Shown here: positions 1 to 6,554 of the stretch, one piece after another
Numbering within the stretch: the stretch's first letter is position 1
How the letters are laid out: each line of letters opens with the position of its first letter
Origin: Alphaproteobacteria bacterium
GTDB taxonomy: Bacteria > Pseudomonadota > Alphaproteobacteria > Rhizobiales > Devosiaceae
Length of the DNA stretch: 10,853 nucleotides
Reading direction: 5' to 3'
NCBI GenBank assembly: GCA_018820005.1
Contig: JAHJOS010000031.1
Coordinates: 1 to 10,853, forward strand
Notes under the pieces: generated by a model
What the model was told of the DNA's origin: nothing
The model's database searches: none
What the model saw: the letters and a program-made list of their open reading frames with translations, nothing else
Program-made: the position numbers and the translations under genes

Positions 1-2
1 CG

Positions 3-221
3 CAGGCTTATGAGGAGTGGCATATGAAGAACTCGCCCTTTGGTGTGGTCTTGGCGGTAGGGCCTGATGTGAGAAACTGCAAGGTGGGACAGGAGATTGA
101 GTTTGGATGCCATTCCGGGAAAGCCCAGGGTTATATTAAGAATGAACTTGAGTCAGAATCAAAGTATATCTACATAAAGGACAGGGATGTTTTATCTGTC
201 ATAAAGAGGAGGGAAGAATGA
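3..221 (+). CDS. GroES-like co-chaperonin, 3' part (5' end probably missing)
   Basis: This reading frame is open from the window edge and ends at TGA 219-221. The translated part resembles the second half of GroES/Cpn10: a GVVLAVGPDV strand, a KVGQEIEFG turn, and a YIYIKDRDVLSVI end matching the family's 'YLILREDDILAVI' C-terminus. GroES caps the GroEL folding chamber and is usually about 95 residues. Here only about 72 codons are visible, and the N-terminal half with the mobile loop is absent, so the gene is probably cut by the window start. An internal ATG at 24 has a GAGGAG six bases upstream, but starting there would give a half-domain. Its stop overlaps the next gene's start (ATGA), so the two are probably co-translated. 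Low G+C and codon use unlike everything after base 300 suggest a foreign origin, perhaps phage-type or another genome. The family call is by motif recall only. Confidence 0.55.
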   Translation, partial: QAYEEWHMKNSPFGVVLAVGPDVRNCKVGQEIEFGCHSGKAQGYIKNELESESKYIYIKDRDVLSVIKRREE

Positions 222-295
222 TAACAGTAAACGAAGCATTGACATTACTTGGCACGCTTCGCCAGAGAGTAAATGCTCTTGAAAGGCTCCGTGGC
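218..295 (+). CDS. Unrecognised gene, 5' fragment cut by sequence junction
   Basis: An ATG at 218 overlaps the preceding stop (ATGA) and follows a strong GAGGAGGG ribosome binding site at 206-213. About 25 codons (MITVNEALTLLGTLRQRVNALERL) look natural: a short helical, leucine-rich N-terminus in the low-G+C style of the upstream gene. After roughly base 281-295 the frame continues to a stop at 445, but there it only reads the antisense strand of the GMC oxidoreductase, so the rest is not genuine protein. I do not recognise the family from so short a piece. The end coordinate is approximate because the junction cannot be placed to the base. Confidence 0.45.
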
Positions 296-1600
296 GAGGA
301 GAGCCCGCGCTGTTTCGAGCGCTGCCATGGTCAGCCTGAGATCGTCGCGGTCGCCGAAGAAATTGCAGTTGACCAGCGGCTGATCCGCCGGATTTGCCGA
401 CCGCAGCGTGACGCTGCCGCGCGCCTTCGGGCGCAGCAAACATGAGGTGAAGGTCACGCCCCAGGTCGGCTTGGCCGCACTGACGTCGCGGTCGAGATAA
501 ACGATGGGCGCGCAATAAAGCTGGATGGTTGGCCGCTCGCCGCCATCGGGGTCAAAGAACAGGCAGGCCTCGATGCCGGTTGTCGTCACCGGGCCTGAGT
601 TGAACGCCAGATATTGCAGGCCATTGCGCACCATGTTCCAGCCCTTGTCCTGGCCGAAATAGCCCGATTTGCCCCGAGTAGTTGCAATCACGGGCACCTC
701 ATGGTGGTCCTGCAGATTCTGCCCGACGCCGGCAATATCGGCGACCACATCGATGCCGTGTTCGCGCAGGTGATCGGCCGGTCCCAGGCCGCTCAGCATC
801 ATCAGCTTGGCGCTGTTGTAGCTGCCTGCGGCCACCAGCACTTCGCGCCCCGCCCGGGCAATATGGGTCTGGCCATGCCTCTGGTAGGCAAGGCCCACGG
901 CACGGCCATTTTCGATGATGATCCGGTCGACCCGGGCATCGGTAACGATCTCAAGCCGCTCGTCGTCCGCCAGCGGATTGAGGAACGCCTTGCGCGCATC
1001 CGAGCGCTCGGTATAGCGCCCCCATTGCCCATAGGTGTGCTGCATGATGCCCACGCCATTCTGGCGCGCGCCGTTGAAATCGGGGTTGTAGCCATGGCCC
1101 AGCCCCTGCGCCGCGCGCAAAAAGTCCTCGGTGGTGGGGGAAATATGGGCAGGTTCGGACACGCGCAGATTGCCGCCGATGCCGTGGAACTGGTCGTTGA
1201 AACGACTATTGGCCTCGACGCCGGTAAAATGGGGCAGCATGTCGGCATAGGACCAGTCGCCGCTATTGCCCAGTCCGGCGGCCCAGCCGTCATAATCCTC
1301 GGCCTGGCCGCGCATATAGACCATGGCGTTGACGGCACTGCCGCCGCCCAGTGCCTTGCCTACCGGCACGATGGGCGCGCGGCCGCCCAATTGTGGCTGC
1401 GGCACGGTCTTGTGCATTTCGAGAAAATCGTCCCGGGCGAGGAACTTCATATAGCCCGCCGGCATATCCATCAGCCGGTTGGTGCGCGCCGGGCCCCGCT
1501 CGATCAGCAGCACCGAACAACCGAAATCGCGCACCAGGCGCATGGCGGCGACGCAGGCAGCCGATCCGCCCCCCGCGATCACGAAATCATAGTCTGCCAT
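245..1600 (-). CDS. GMC-family FAD oxidoreductase (choline/alcohol dehydrogenase-like), C-terminally truncated
   Basis: This is an FAD-dependent GMC oxidoreductase, a family that oxidises alcohols such as choline, glucose or aliphatic alcohols. An N-terminal Rossmann dinucleotide motif GGGSAA (residues 10-15) is followed by IER at 33-35. GMC signature 1 is LGGGSAVNAMVYMRG (84-98), signature 2 is AAGSYNSAKLMMLSGLGP (257-274), and VGQNLQDH lies at 292-299. The third glycine of the FAD motif is alanine. Family members are about 530 residues and end with a His-containing GTCRMG region plus a second His/Asn that form the active site. Here authentic sequence stops near residue 435-441 and the last ~10-16 codons come from the foreign segment at 1-280, so this version should be inactive. 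The start at 1600 has GAGGGGG upstream and lies 10 bases after the LysR stop, suggesting co-transcription. The substrate cannot be told from sequence. Confidence 0.88.
   Translation of the reverse strand: MADYDFVIAGGGSAACVAAMRLVRDFGCSVLLIERGPARTNRLMDMPAGYMKFLARDDFLEMHKTVPQPQLGGRAPIVPVGKALGGGSAVNAMVYMRGQAEDYDGWAAGLGNSGDWSYADMLPHFTGVEANSRFNDQFHGIGGNLRVSEPAHISPTTEDFLRAAQGLGHGYNPDFNGARQNGVGIMQHTYGQWGRYTERSDARKAFLNPLADDERLEIVTDARVDRIIIENGRAVGLAYQRHGQTHIARAGREVLVAAGSYNSAKLMMLSGLGPADHLREHGIDVVADIAGVGQNLQDHHEVPVIATTRGKSGYFGQDKGWNMVRNGLQYLAFNSGPVTTTGIEACLFFDPDGGERPTIQLYCAPIVYLDRDVSAAKPTWGVTFTSCLLRPKARGSVTLRSANPADQPLVNCNFFGDRDDLRLTMAALETARALLATEPFKSIYSLAKRAK
281..300. other. Probable chimeric junction or insertion boundary
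   Basis: Three signals change together here. G+C goes from about 45% (1-280) to about 67% (301-360). The plus-strand gene starting at 218 loses plausible protein sequence. The minus-strand GMC oxidoreductase loses its conserved C-terminal region and runs into a stop 36-50 bases later. No inverted repeat, target-site duplication or integrase is visible next to it, so nothing specifically supports a mobile element. Confidence 0.7.
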
Positions 1601-1610
1601 AGCCGCCCCC

Positions 1611-2540
1611 TCAGGCCTGTCCGAGAATCTCTTCCAGCCGGTTTTCGATAATTATGCCAACATTGGCGCATTCACGGGCAATTTCGCTGACGAAATCGGC
1701 CAGCACCTCGCGCTTGAGCGCGGCGGTGGAGCGCACCACCATGGCCGTATCGCGGTGCAGCGGCTCGAAATGGGTCGGCGCAATTTCCACCAGCCGGCCC
1801 GCCGCCACGTCTTCGGCAACCGCCGACTGCACGAAAAAACCCAGTCCCTGGCCCTTCATGGCCAGTCGCCGTGCCGGCCCGGTGGGCAGGTCCACACTGG
1901 TCTGCGCCATGCGCGCCAGCGCGGCGGCCTGCTCGGGCTCGGCCTGCCACCAGCGCAGCGAGATCACCCGTGGCACCAGCGCCAGCACTTCCTCGATCTC
2001 GGGCTGGCGCGACAATTGTGCAGCAATCTCGGGCGAGACCACCAGGGGCACCCGCTCGCGCATCACCACCAGTGGCAGCAGGTCCACCACCAGCGGATCC
2101 AGATTGGGCCAGCACAAAATGCCCATCTCGACATTGCGCTCATGCAACATCGAGACAATCTGCGACTGGCGCCCTTCGTTCACCACCACGTCGACATGCG
2201 GGTATTTTTCCTGAAATCGCAGCAGCGACTCGGTAATCAGCGGCGAGACCAGCGTGCGCAGCGAGGCAATCGCCACCCGCCCGCGCTCGGCCAGCCGCAG
2301 CGCTTCACGCGCTTCCTGCGCCGTGCCGATGATACGGCGCGCAAACGGCAGGAAGGTCATGCCCTGATCGGTCAGCGTCACGGTGCGACCGCGCTGAAAC
2401 AGCGTCACGCCCAGCAATTGCTCAAGCGCCCTGATGCGCATCGAGGCGGTGGCCTGGGTGATGTTCAGATGGGCCGCTGCCCGGGTGAAGCTTTGCTCGC
2501 GCACGATGCGGTCAAAGGTGCGAAGCTGATCGAGGTCCAT
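1611..2540 (-). CDS. LysR-family transcriptional regulator
   Basis: A full-length LysR-type regulator of 309 residues, the usual family size. The N-terminal winged helix-turn-helix is clear: MDLDQLRTFDRIVREQSFTR leads into AAAHLNITQATASMRIRALE (about 21-40), then the family's LG..LFQR.....LT..G segment (43-60). The rest, from about residue 90, is the periplasmic-binding-protein-like effector domain with its hinge. Its stop (TGA 1613-1611) lies 10 bases before the GMC oxidoreductase start on the same strand, so the regulator is probably the first gene of a two-gene operon and controls that enzyme and itself. LysR genes are more often divergent from their targets, which makes this order mildly unusual. 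No strong Shine-Dalgarno is visible before the ATG at 2540. The inducer is unknown. Confidence 0.92.
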   Translation of the reverse strand: MDLDQLRTFDRIVREQSFTRAAAHLNITQATASMRIRALEQLLGVTLFQRGRTVTLTDQGMTFLPFARRIIGTAQEAREALRLAERGRVAIASLRTLVSPLITESLLRFQEKYPHVDVVVNEGRQSQIVSMLHERNVEMGILCWPNLDPLVVDLLPLVVMRERVPLVVSPEIAAQLSRQPEIEEVLALVPRVISLRWWQAEPEQAAALARMAQTSVDLPTGPARRLAMKGQGLGFFVQSAVAEDVAAGRLVEIAPTHFEPLHRDTAMVVRSTAALKREVLADFVSEIARECANVGIIIENRLEEILGQA

Positions 2541-2553
2541 TAGAATTGCTTAT

Positions 2554-2589
2554 ACGAAGAGGTCTCGTGGCAGGTTTAGCCAGGCTAGC
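2554..2589. promoter_or_regulatory. Candidate operator cluster upstream of the LysR gene
   Basis: Several short symmetries are packed into the intergenic region just upstream of the LysR start: ACGA-N7-TCGT (2554-2568), TGGC-N7-GCCA (2568-2582), and a near direct repeat CAGGTTTAGC/CAGGCTAGC (2571-2589). LysR proteins bind interrupted palindromes, often upstream of their own gene, so this is a reasonable place for an autoregulatory site. Short repeats of this size also arise by chance, so confidence is low. Confidence 0.25.
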
Positions 2590-2687
2590 ATCAGCGCTAT
2601 CGATGCGAAAGACGATTGTTACCGGGGGAACAGCCGCCAGAGAGCCGCACCGCTAGAACACTGACATCACCACCGGGATGCCAGCAC

Positions 2688-3050
2688 ATGAACCGCACAC
2701 AGTCGATCCAGTCCATCACCCGCCCAGGCATCAAAGGGTCCATCCTGCTGGGACTGGCAAGTCTGCTGGTGCTCTATACCTTTATGCTTGGCAACAGCTG
2801 GGTCTGGGGTGGGGCCCGCATCGAGATCGCCATGATCGAACGCGGGCTGTGCACGCCCGGCGATTGCGCCGCAGCCATTGCCGGGCATTTCGCGGGATAT
2901 GAGACCGAGACCGGCAAGCCGGCGGAACTCTACCAGTACTGCCTGGGCACCCAGGAGCTGGCGACAGCCAGCATCGACCACGGTATCGGCTTCGTCATTC
3001 CCGCCATCCGCACCCTGCTGCAGTTTCCCTGCGGCAACGTCTATGGCTGA
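2688..3050 (+). CDS. Small membrane protein of unknown function with four cysteines
   Basis: I do not recognise the family. The ATG at 2688 (120 residues) is preferred over the in-frame start at 2616, because the residues between are low-complexity and non-hydrophobic, whereas MNRTQSIQ leads directly into a basic stretch and a membrane helix (about 17-35, GSILLGLASLLVLYTFML). By the positive-inside rule the ~85-residue remainder should lie in the periplasm. It carries four cysteines (55, 60, 85, 115), including a CTPGDC pair, which could form two disulfides. A second, weaker hydrophobic stretch lies at about 97-112. A GGGA lies 9 bases before the ATG. It is followed after 91 bases by lnt on the same strand, so the two may share a promoter, but no function follows from that. 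Confidence 0.65.
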   Translation: MNRTQSIQSITRPGIKGSILLGLASLLVLYTFMLGNSWVWGGARIEIAMIERGLCTPGDCAAAIAGHFAGYETETGKPAELYQYCLGTQELATASIDHGIGFVIPAIRTLLQFPCGNVYG

Positions 3051-3141
3051 AGGATTGAGCAGGGTGCCGCAGCCGCCTTGACGCTACCGGTGTCACCATC
3101 CAGCTTGGCGCGATGCGCCCTGATTCGCCGAGCACCGTACG

Positions 3142-4752
3142 ATGACCTGGCTGGCCGAGACCGCCATGCTGAGCCATGGCTGGCGCCGCTTCGCGCTGCT
3201 GGTGCTGGCGGGCGTTATTGCAGGCCTGTCGGTGCCGCCGCTGTTTGTGCTGCCGGCGCTGTTCATCGCCTTTCCGGTCTGGGTCTGGTGCCTTGATGGC
3301 GCCACGCCGGGACGCGGCTGGCGGCGCCTGTTCGGGCAGGCCTTTGCCATCGGCTTTGCCTTCGGCTGGGGCTATTTCACCGTAGCGTTCCATTGGCTGG
3401 GCGCGGCGTTTTTCGTCGATGGCGGCATCATGGTTGTCATCATGCCCTTTGCCATCCTGGCGCTGGCTGCACTGATCGCGTTTTTCTGGGGCCTCGCCAG
3501 CGCCGCCGCGCATATGTTCTGGTCCCATGGGCCCTGGCGTATCGTGACGCTGGCCACTTTTGTGACCATGGCCGAATGGGCGCGCGGCCATGTGCTGACC
3601 GGGTTCCCGTTCGATCTGTTGGGTTATGCGCTGACGCCCAATGACGAGATGATGCAGCTCGCCTCGGTGATCGGCATCTATGGGCTGACGCTGCTGGCGG
3701 CGCTGCTCGCCATGACGCCGGCGCTGATCTGGCCGGCCGATGAGCGCAGCCTCAGCCGCCGCCTGCTGCCGTTCTTCTTGGCCATCGCCGTCATCGCCGC
3801 CCAACTTGGCTATGGCTATAACCGGCTGGCCGGCACCATCGCGACGCCGCGCACCGATGTGGCCATGCGCCTGGTGCAGCCACTGGTCTACGAACATGCC
3901 GACTGGGCCAAGGCCGACCCGGTGGCGCTGATCGACCGGCTGCTGATGCTTTCGGAAATGCGCATGGACCCGGCCGACCAGGGGCTGGCCGACATCACCA
4001 CCCTGGTCTGGCCGGAATCGAGCCTGCCGTTTTTCCTGTCTACTTATCCCGAGGCGCTGGCGCGCATTGCCCGCATGCTGCCCGACGGCACGACGCTTCT
4101 GGCCGGCGCGCCGCGCCAGGATTATCTGCCCGGCGCCACCACCAGCGCCGGCCCGCCCTACAACGCCATGCTGGCCATCGACACCAATGGCGAGGTCATC
4201 GCCAGTTATGACAAATCCCATCTGGTGCCGTTTGGCGAATTCCTGCCCTTCGCGCCCTTTTTTGCGCAGCTGGGCATCAAGCAGTTCGTGCCGGGCGCCG
4301 AAGGCTGGGCCCATGGTGATGCGCGCCGCCGCCTGGTGAGCCTGCCCGCCACGCCAGCCTTTCTGGCCGTGATCTGCTACGAAATCCTGTTTTCCGGCGA
4401 CCTCGGCGATACCGGTAGCGCCCAGTTCCTGCTCAATATCACTAATGACGCCTGGTTCGACAATTCCATCGGCCCGGCCCAGCACGCCCACCATGCCCGC
4501 GTCCGCGCGGTGGAAGAGGGCCTCAGCCTGATCCGCGCCGCCAATTCCGGTCTGACCTTCGCCACCGATCCACTGGGGCGGGTCACCGCGCAATTGCCGC
4601 CGCTGCAGATGGCCGTTCTCGATGTGCGGCCCGATGAGCGGCTGGCCTCGACGCCCTTCACGCAATGGCGCTACTGGCCGCTGCTGGTGGCATTGCTGAT
4701 CGGGCTGGGCATCGCCGTCATCACCGGGCGGCGGCGCAAGCCGGCGCTCTGA
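3142..4752 (+). CDS. lnt: Apolipoprotein N-acyltransferase
   Basis: Lnt adds the third acyl chain, taken from a phospholipid, to the N-terminal cysteine of lipoproteins on the periplasmic side of the inner membrane, the last step of lipoprotein maturation. At 536 residues it matches the family. Hydrophobic membrane segments fill residues 17-225 and include the conserved WARGHVLTGFPFDLLGYAL region (146-164). A nitrilase-like domain follows from about 240, and a last membrane helix lies at about 511-528. The Cys-Glu-Lys catalytic set is intact: E292 in WPESSLPF, K358 in YDKSHLVPFGEF, C412 in VICYE. The supporting glutamates E366 and E414 are also present, and NITNDAWF lies at 432-439. The start at 3142 has no good ribosome binding site, and an ATG at 3166 is possible. 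It sits 82 bases before rnd on the same strand. Confidence 0.97.
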   Translation: MTWLAETAMLSHGWRRFALLVLAGVIAGLSVPPLFVLPALFIAFPVWVWCLDGATPGRGWRRLFGQAFAIGFAFGWGYFTVAFHWLGAAFFVDGGIMVVIMPFAILALAALIAFFWGLASAAAHMFWSHGPWRIVTLATFVTMAEWARGHVLTGFPFDLLGYALTPNDEMMQLASVIGIYGLTLLAALLAMTPALIWPADERSLSRRLLPFFLAIAVIAAQLGYGYNRLAGTIATPRTDVAMRLVQPLVYEHADWAKADPVALIDRLLMLSEMRMDPADQGLADITTLVWPESSLPFFLSTYPEALARIARMLPDGTTLLAGAPRQDYLPGATTSAGPPYNAMLAIDTNGEVIASYDKSHLVPFGEFLPFAPFFAQLGIKQFVPGAEGWAHGDARRRLVSLPATPAFLAVICYEILFSGDLGDTGSAQFLLNITNDAWFDNSIGPAQHAHHARVRAVEEGLSLIRAANSGLTFATDPLGRVTAQLPPLQMAVLDVRPDERLASTPFTQWRYWPLLVALLIGLGIAVITGRRRKPAL

Positions 4753-4834
4753 GCGTGGCCGCCCGCCTTTCCAATGCCTTCATGCTGTGTCATCACCGGC
4801 ATAAGCAAAACCAAGAAAAACTGTCGAGTACACC

Positions 4835-5452
4835 ATGGCCATCAGACTGCATCGCGGCGATCTGCCCAATCTGTCCAATTATGACGGCCGTGCCGTTGCC
4901 ATCGATACCGAGACGATGGGGCTGAACCCGCACCGTGATCGCCTCTGCGTTGTCCAACTCTCGCCCGGTGACGGCAGCGCCGATATCGTCCAGATCCCCC
5001 AGGATGCCAGCGAGGCGCCCAATCTGGTCAAGTTGCTGGCCAATCCCGATGTGACCAAGATTTTTCACTACGCGCGCTTTGACGTGGCCGTGCTCAAGCA
5101 GCGCTTCGGTGTGGTGACCGGGCCGATCTATTGCACCAAGATCGCGTCCAAGCTGGTCCGCACCTATACCGATCGGCATGGCCTGAAAGACCTCAGCCGC
5201 GAACTGCTGGGCGTCGATATGTCCAAGCAGCAGCAGAGCTCGGACTGGGGTAGCGACAAGCTCAGCGACGCCCAGCTCGACTATGCCGCGTCCGACGTGC
5301 TGCATCTGCATGATCTGCGCCGACATCTCGATCGCATGCTGGCCCGCGAAGGCCGCACTGAAATTGCCAAGGCCTGTTTCGACTTCCTCAAGACCCGCTG
5401 CGAACTTGATCTGCTGGGCTGGGACGAAACCGACATCTTCGCCCATAGCTGA
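4835..5452 (+). CDS. RNase D-family 3'-5' exonuclease (short form, no HRDC domain)
   Basis: A DEDDy-type 3'-5' exoribonuclease of the RNase D family, expected to trim 3' ends of tRNA precursors and other structured RNAs using two metal ions. All five catalytic residues are visible: D24 and E26 in AIDTETMG, D83 in HYARFDVAVL, and Y150 with D154 in LDYAASDVLHL (the YxxxD motif). At 205 residues it is only the exonuclease domain. E. coli RNase D is about 375 residues with two HRDC domains, and the short form is the usual one in alphaproteobacteria. The ATG at 4835 has only a weak ribosome binding site. The stop TGA (5450-5452) shares one base with the lptC start (TGATG), so it is probably translated with the LPS-transport genes. 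That link may reflect an ancient operon rather than a shared function. Confidence 0.93.
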   Translation: MAIRLHRGDLPNLSNYDGRAVAIDTETMGLNPHRDRLCVVQLSPGDGSADIVQIPQDASEAPNLVKLLANPDVTKIFHYARFDVAVLKQRFGVVTGPIYCTKIASKLVRTYTDRHGLKDLSRELLGVDMSKQQQSSDWGSDKLSDAQLDYAASDVLHLHDLRRHLDRMLAREGRTEIAKACFDFLKTRCELDLLGWDETDIFAHS

Positions 5453-6105
5453 TGGCTGAAGCGCGCTTCAACATCGAGGCCGATTCTGCTCGCCGTACCC
5501 GGGTGTACCAGGGCCTGATACGCCGCAACCGCGTGGTGGGCGTGCTGCGCCTTGCCGTGCCGGTCGTCGGTGCGCTGGTGCTCATCGCCCTGATCGGGGA
5601 AATCTATATCTCGAGCCTTGGCACAAGGTTTGGCGTTGGCCGCATCGAGGTCACCCGCGACAGCGTCTCCATCGACACTCCCGAATATGCCGGCGTGCTC
5701 GACAATGGCACTGCCTATCGCGTTTGGGCCAGCCAGGCGCGCGCGGCGATTGGCGATACAAACCGCGTCGCGCTGACCGATGCGCGGCTGGTGATGCGCA
5801 AGCGCGATGGCGTCACCACCACCATCACCGCCGTTGCCTCCACGCTCGATCTGGCCAATGAGACGGTCACCATTCCGGGCGTCGCCAATATCGTGGAATC
5901 AACGGGAACGGTCGGCACCATCGTCAATTCGGTTTTCGACTACGCCAACCAGAAGCTGGTGGGCGAGGGGCCGGTGCATGTCGATCAGGCCGATGGCACC
6001 ACGCTCGACAGCGTGGGCATGACCTATGATACCAATACTGCGCGCTGGACATTCTCGCGCGCCATCGTCACCCTGCCTTCGACGCCCGGATCCAAGAAAC
6101 CATGA
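5452..6105 (+). CDS. lptC: LPS export ABC transporter periplasmic protein LptC
   Basis: LptC is a bitopic inner-membrane protein that takes LPS from the LptB2FG transporter and passes it to LptA. The 217-residue product has a basic cytoplasmic N-terminus (to about 29), a single membrane helix (about 30-52, VGVLRLAVPVVGALVLIALI), and a periplasmic beta-jellyroll-like domain rich in alternating hydrophobic residues. Sequence conservation in LptC is weak, so the call rests on architecture, length and above all position: it overlaps the RNase D stop by one base and its own stop overlaps the lptA start (ATGA, 6102-6105). The jellyroll part contains repeated strands such as VTIPGVANIVESTGT typical of the OstA/LptA superfamily. 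The whole overlapping block suggests matched translation of rnd-lptC-lptA-lptB. Confidence 0.87.
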   Translation: MAEARFNIEADSARRTRVYQGLIRRNRVVGVLRLAVPVVGALVLIALIGEIYISSLGTRFGVGRIEVTRDSVSIDTPEYAGVLDNGTAYRVWASQARAAIGDTNRVALTDARLVMRKRDGVTTTITAVASTLDLANETVTIPGVANIVESTGTVGTIVNSVFDYANQKLVGEGPVHVDQADGTTLDSVGMTYDTNTARWTFSRAIVTLPSTPGSKKP

Positions 6106-6554
6106 TGCTTCGCCCGCTGGTCTTTGTTGCTTTCGCGCTGGTGGTTGCGCCCGCGCTGGCCCAGAGCAAGGTCAATATAACGGCCGACCTGTTTGACCTG
6201 GACGAGGCCAACCACACTGCCGTGTTCACCGGCAATGTGGTGGTGGTTCATCCCACGGTCACGGTCTGGGCTCCCAGGGTGGTTGCCACCTATGGCGACG
6301 GCGGCACATCCGACATCAAGACCTTTGAAGCCACCGGCGACGTCAAGCTGCAGACCGTGGACCAGACCGCAACCGGCCAGCGCGCCGTTTTTACGCCGGC
6401 CGATCAACTGCTGCGCCTGACGGGCAATGTGGTGGTGGTCAATGCCGGTGGCACGGTCAATTCCAGCGAGCTCGTGGTCAATCTTGAAACCAATGTCTCC
6501 ACCTTCACCAGCGGCAAATCCGGTCGTGTGACCGGCGTGTTCAGTTCGCAATGA
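6102..6554 (+). CDS. lptA: LPS transport periplasmic protein LptA
   Basis: LptA forms the periplasmic bridge that carries LPS from LptC to LptD at the outer membrane. The 150-residue product begins with a Sec signal peptide (basic M-M-L-R, hydrophobic core 5-16, APALA ending at residue 20, cleavage before Q21). The mature part is an OstA-type beta-jellyroll: ITADLFDLDEANHTAVFTGNVVVV (about 26-49), then the internal homologous strand LTGNVVVVNAGGTVNSSELVV (about 106-126). It is shorter than E. coli LptA (185 residues). Two adjacent ATGs (6102 and 6105) could start it. The first overlaps the lptC stop as ATGA. Its own stop overlaps lptB the same way. Two identical 17-base DNA segments encode the two TGNVVVV strands. 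Confidence 0.9.
   Translation: MMLRPLVFVAFALVVAPALAQSKVNITADLFDLDEANHTAVFTGNVVVVHPTVTVWAPRVVATYGDGGTSDIKTFEATGDVKLQTVDQTATGQRAVFTPADQLLRLTGNVVVVNAGGTVNSSELVVNLETNVSTFTSGKSGRVTGVFSSQ

Noticed and set aside
1..300. Prophage or integrative element end at the left edge
   Set aside because: A GroES-like gene can occur in phages, but no integrase, att-like repeat or target duplication is visible, so I report only a junction.
614..1651. Long open frame (345 codons) on the plus strand opposite the GMC oxidoreductase
   Set aside because: It is the antisense of a gene with clear family motifs. Its composition (Ala/His/Gly-rich, no domain pattern) is what high-G+C shadow frames give.
2995..4665. A 556-codon open frame on the minus strand opposite lnt
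   Set aside because: lnt on the plus strand has an intact catalytic set and membrane topology. The minus frame is Gln/His/Gly/Arg-rich with no recognisable domain.
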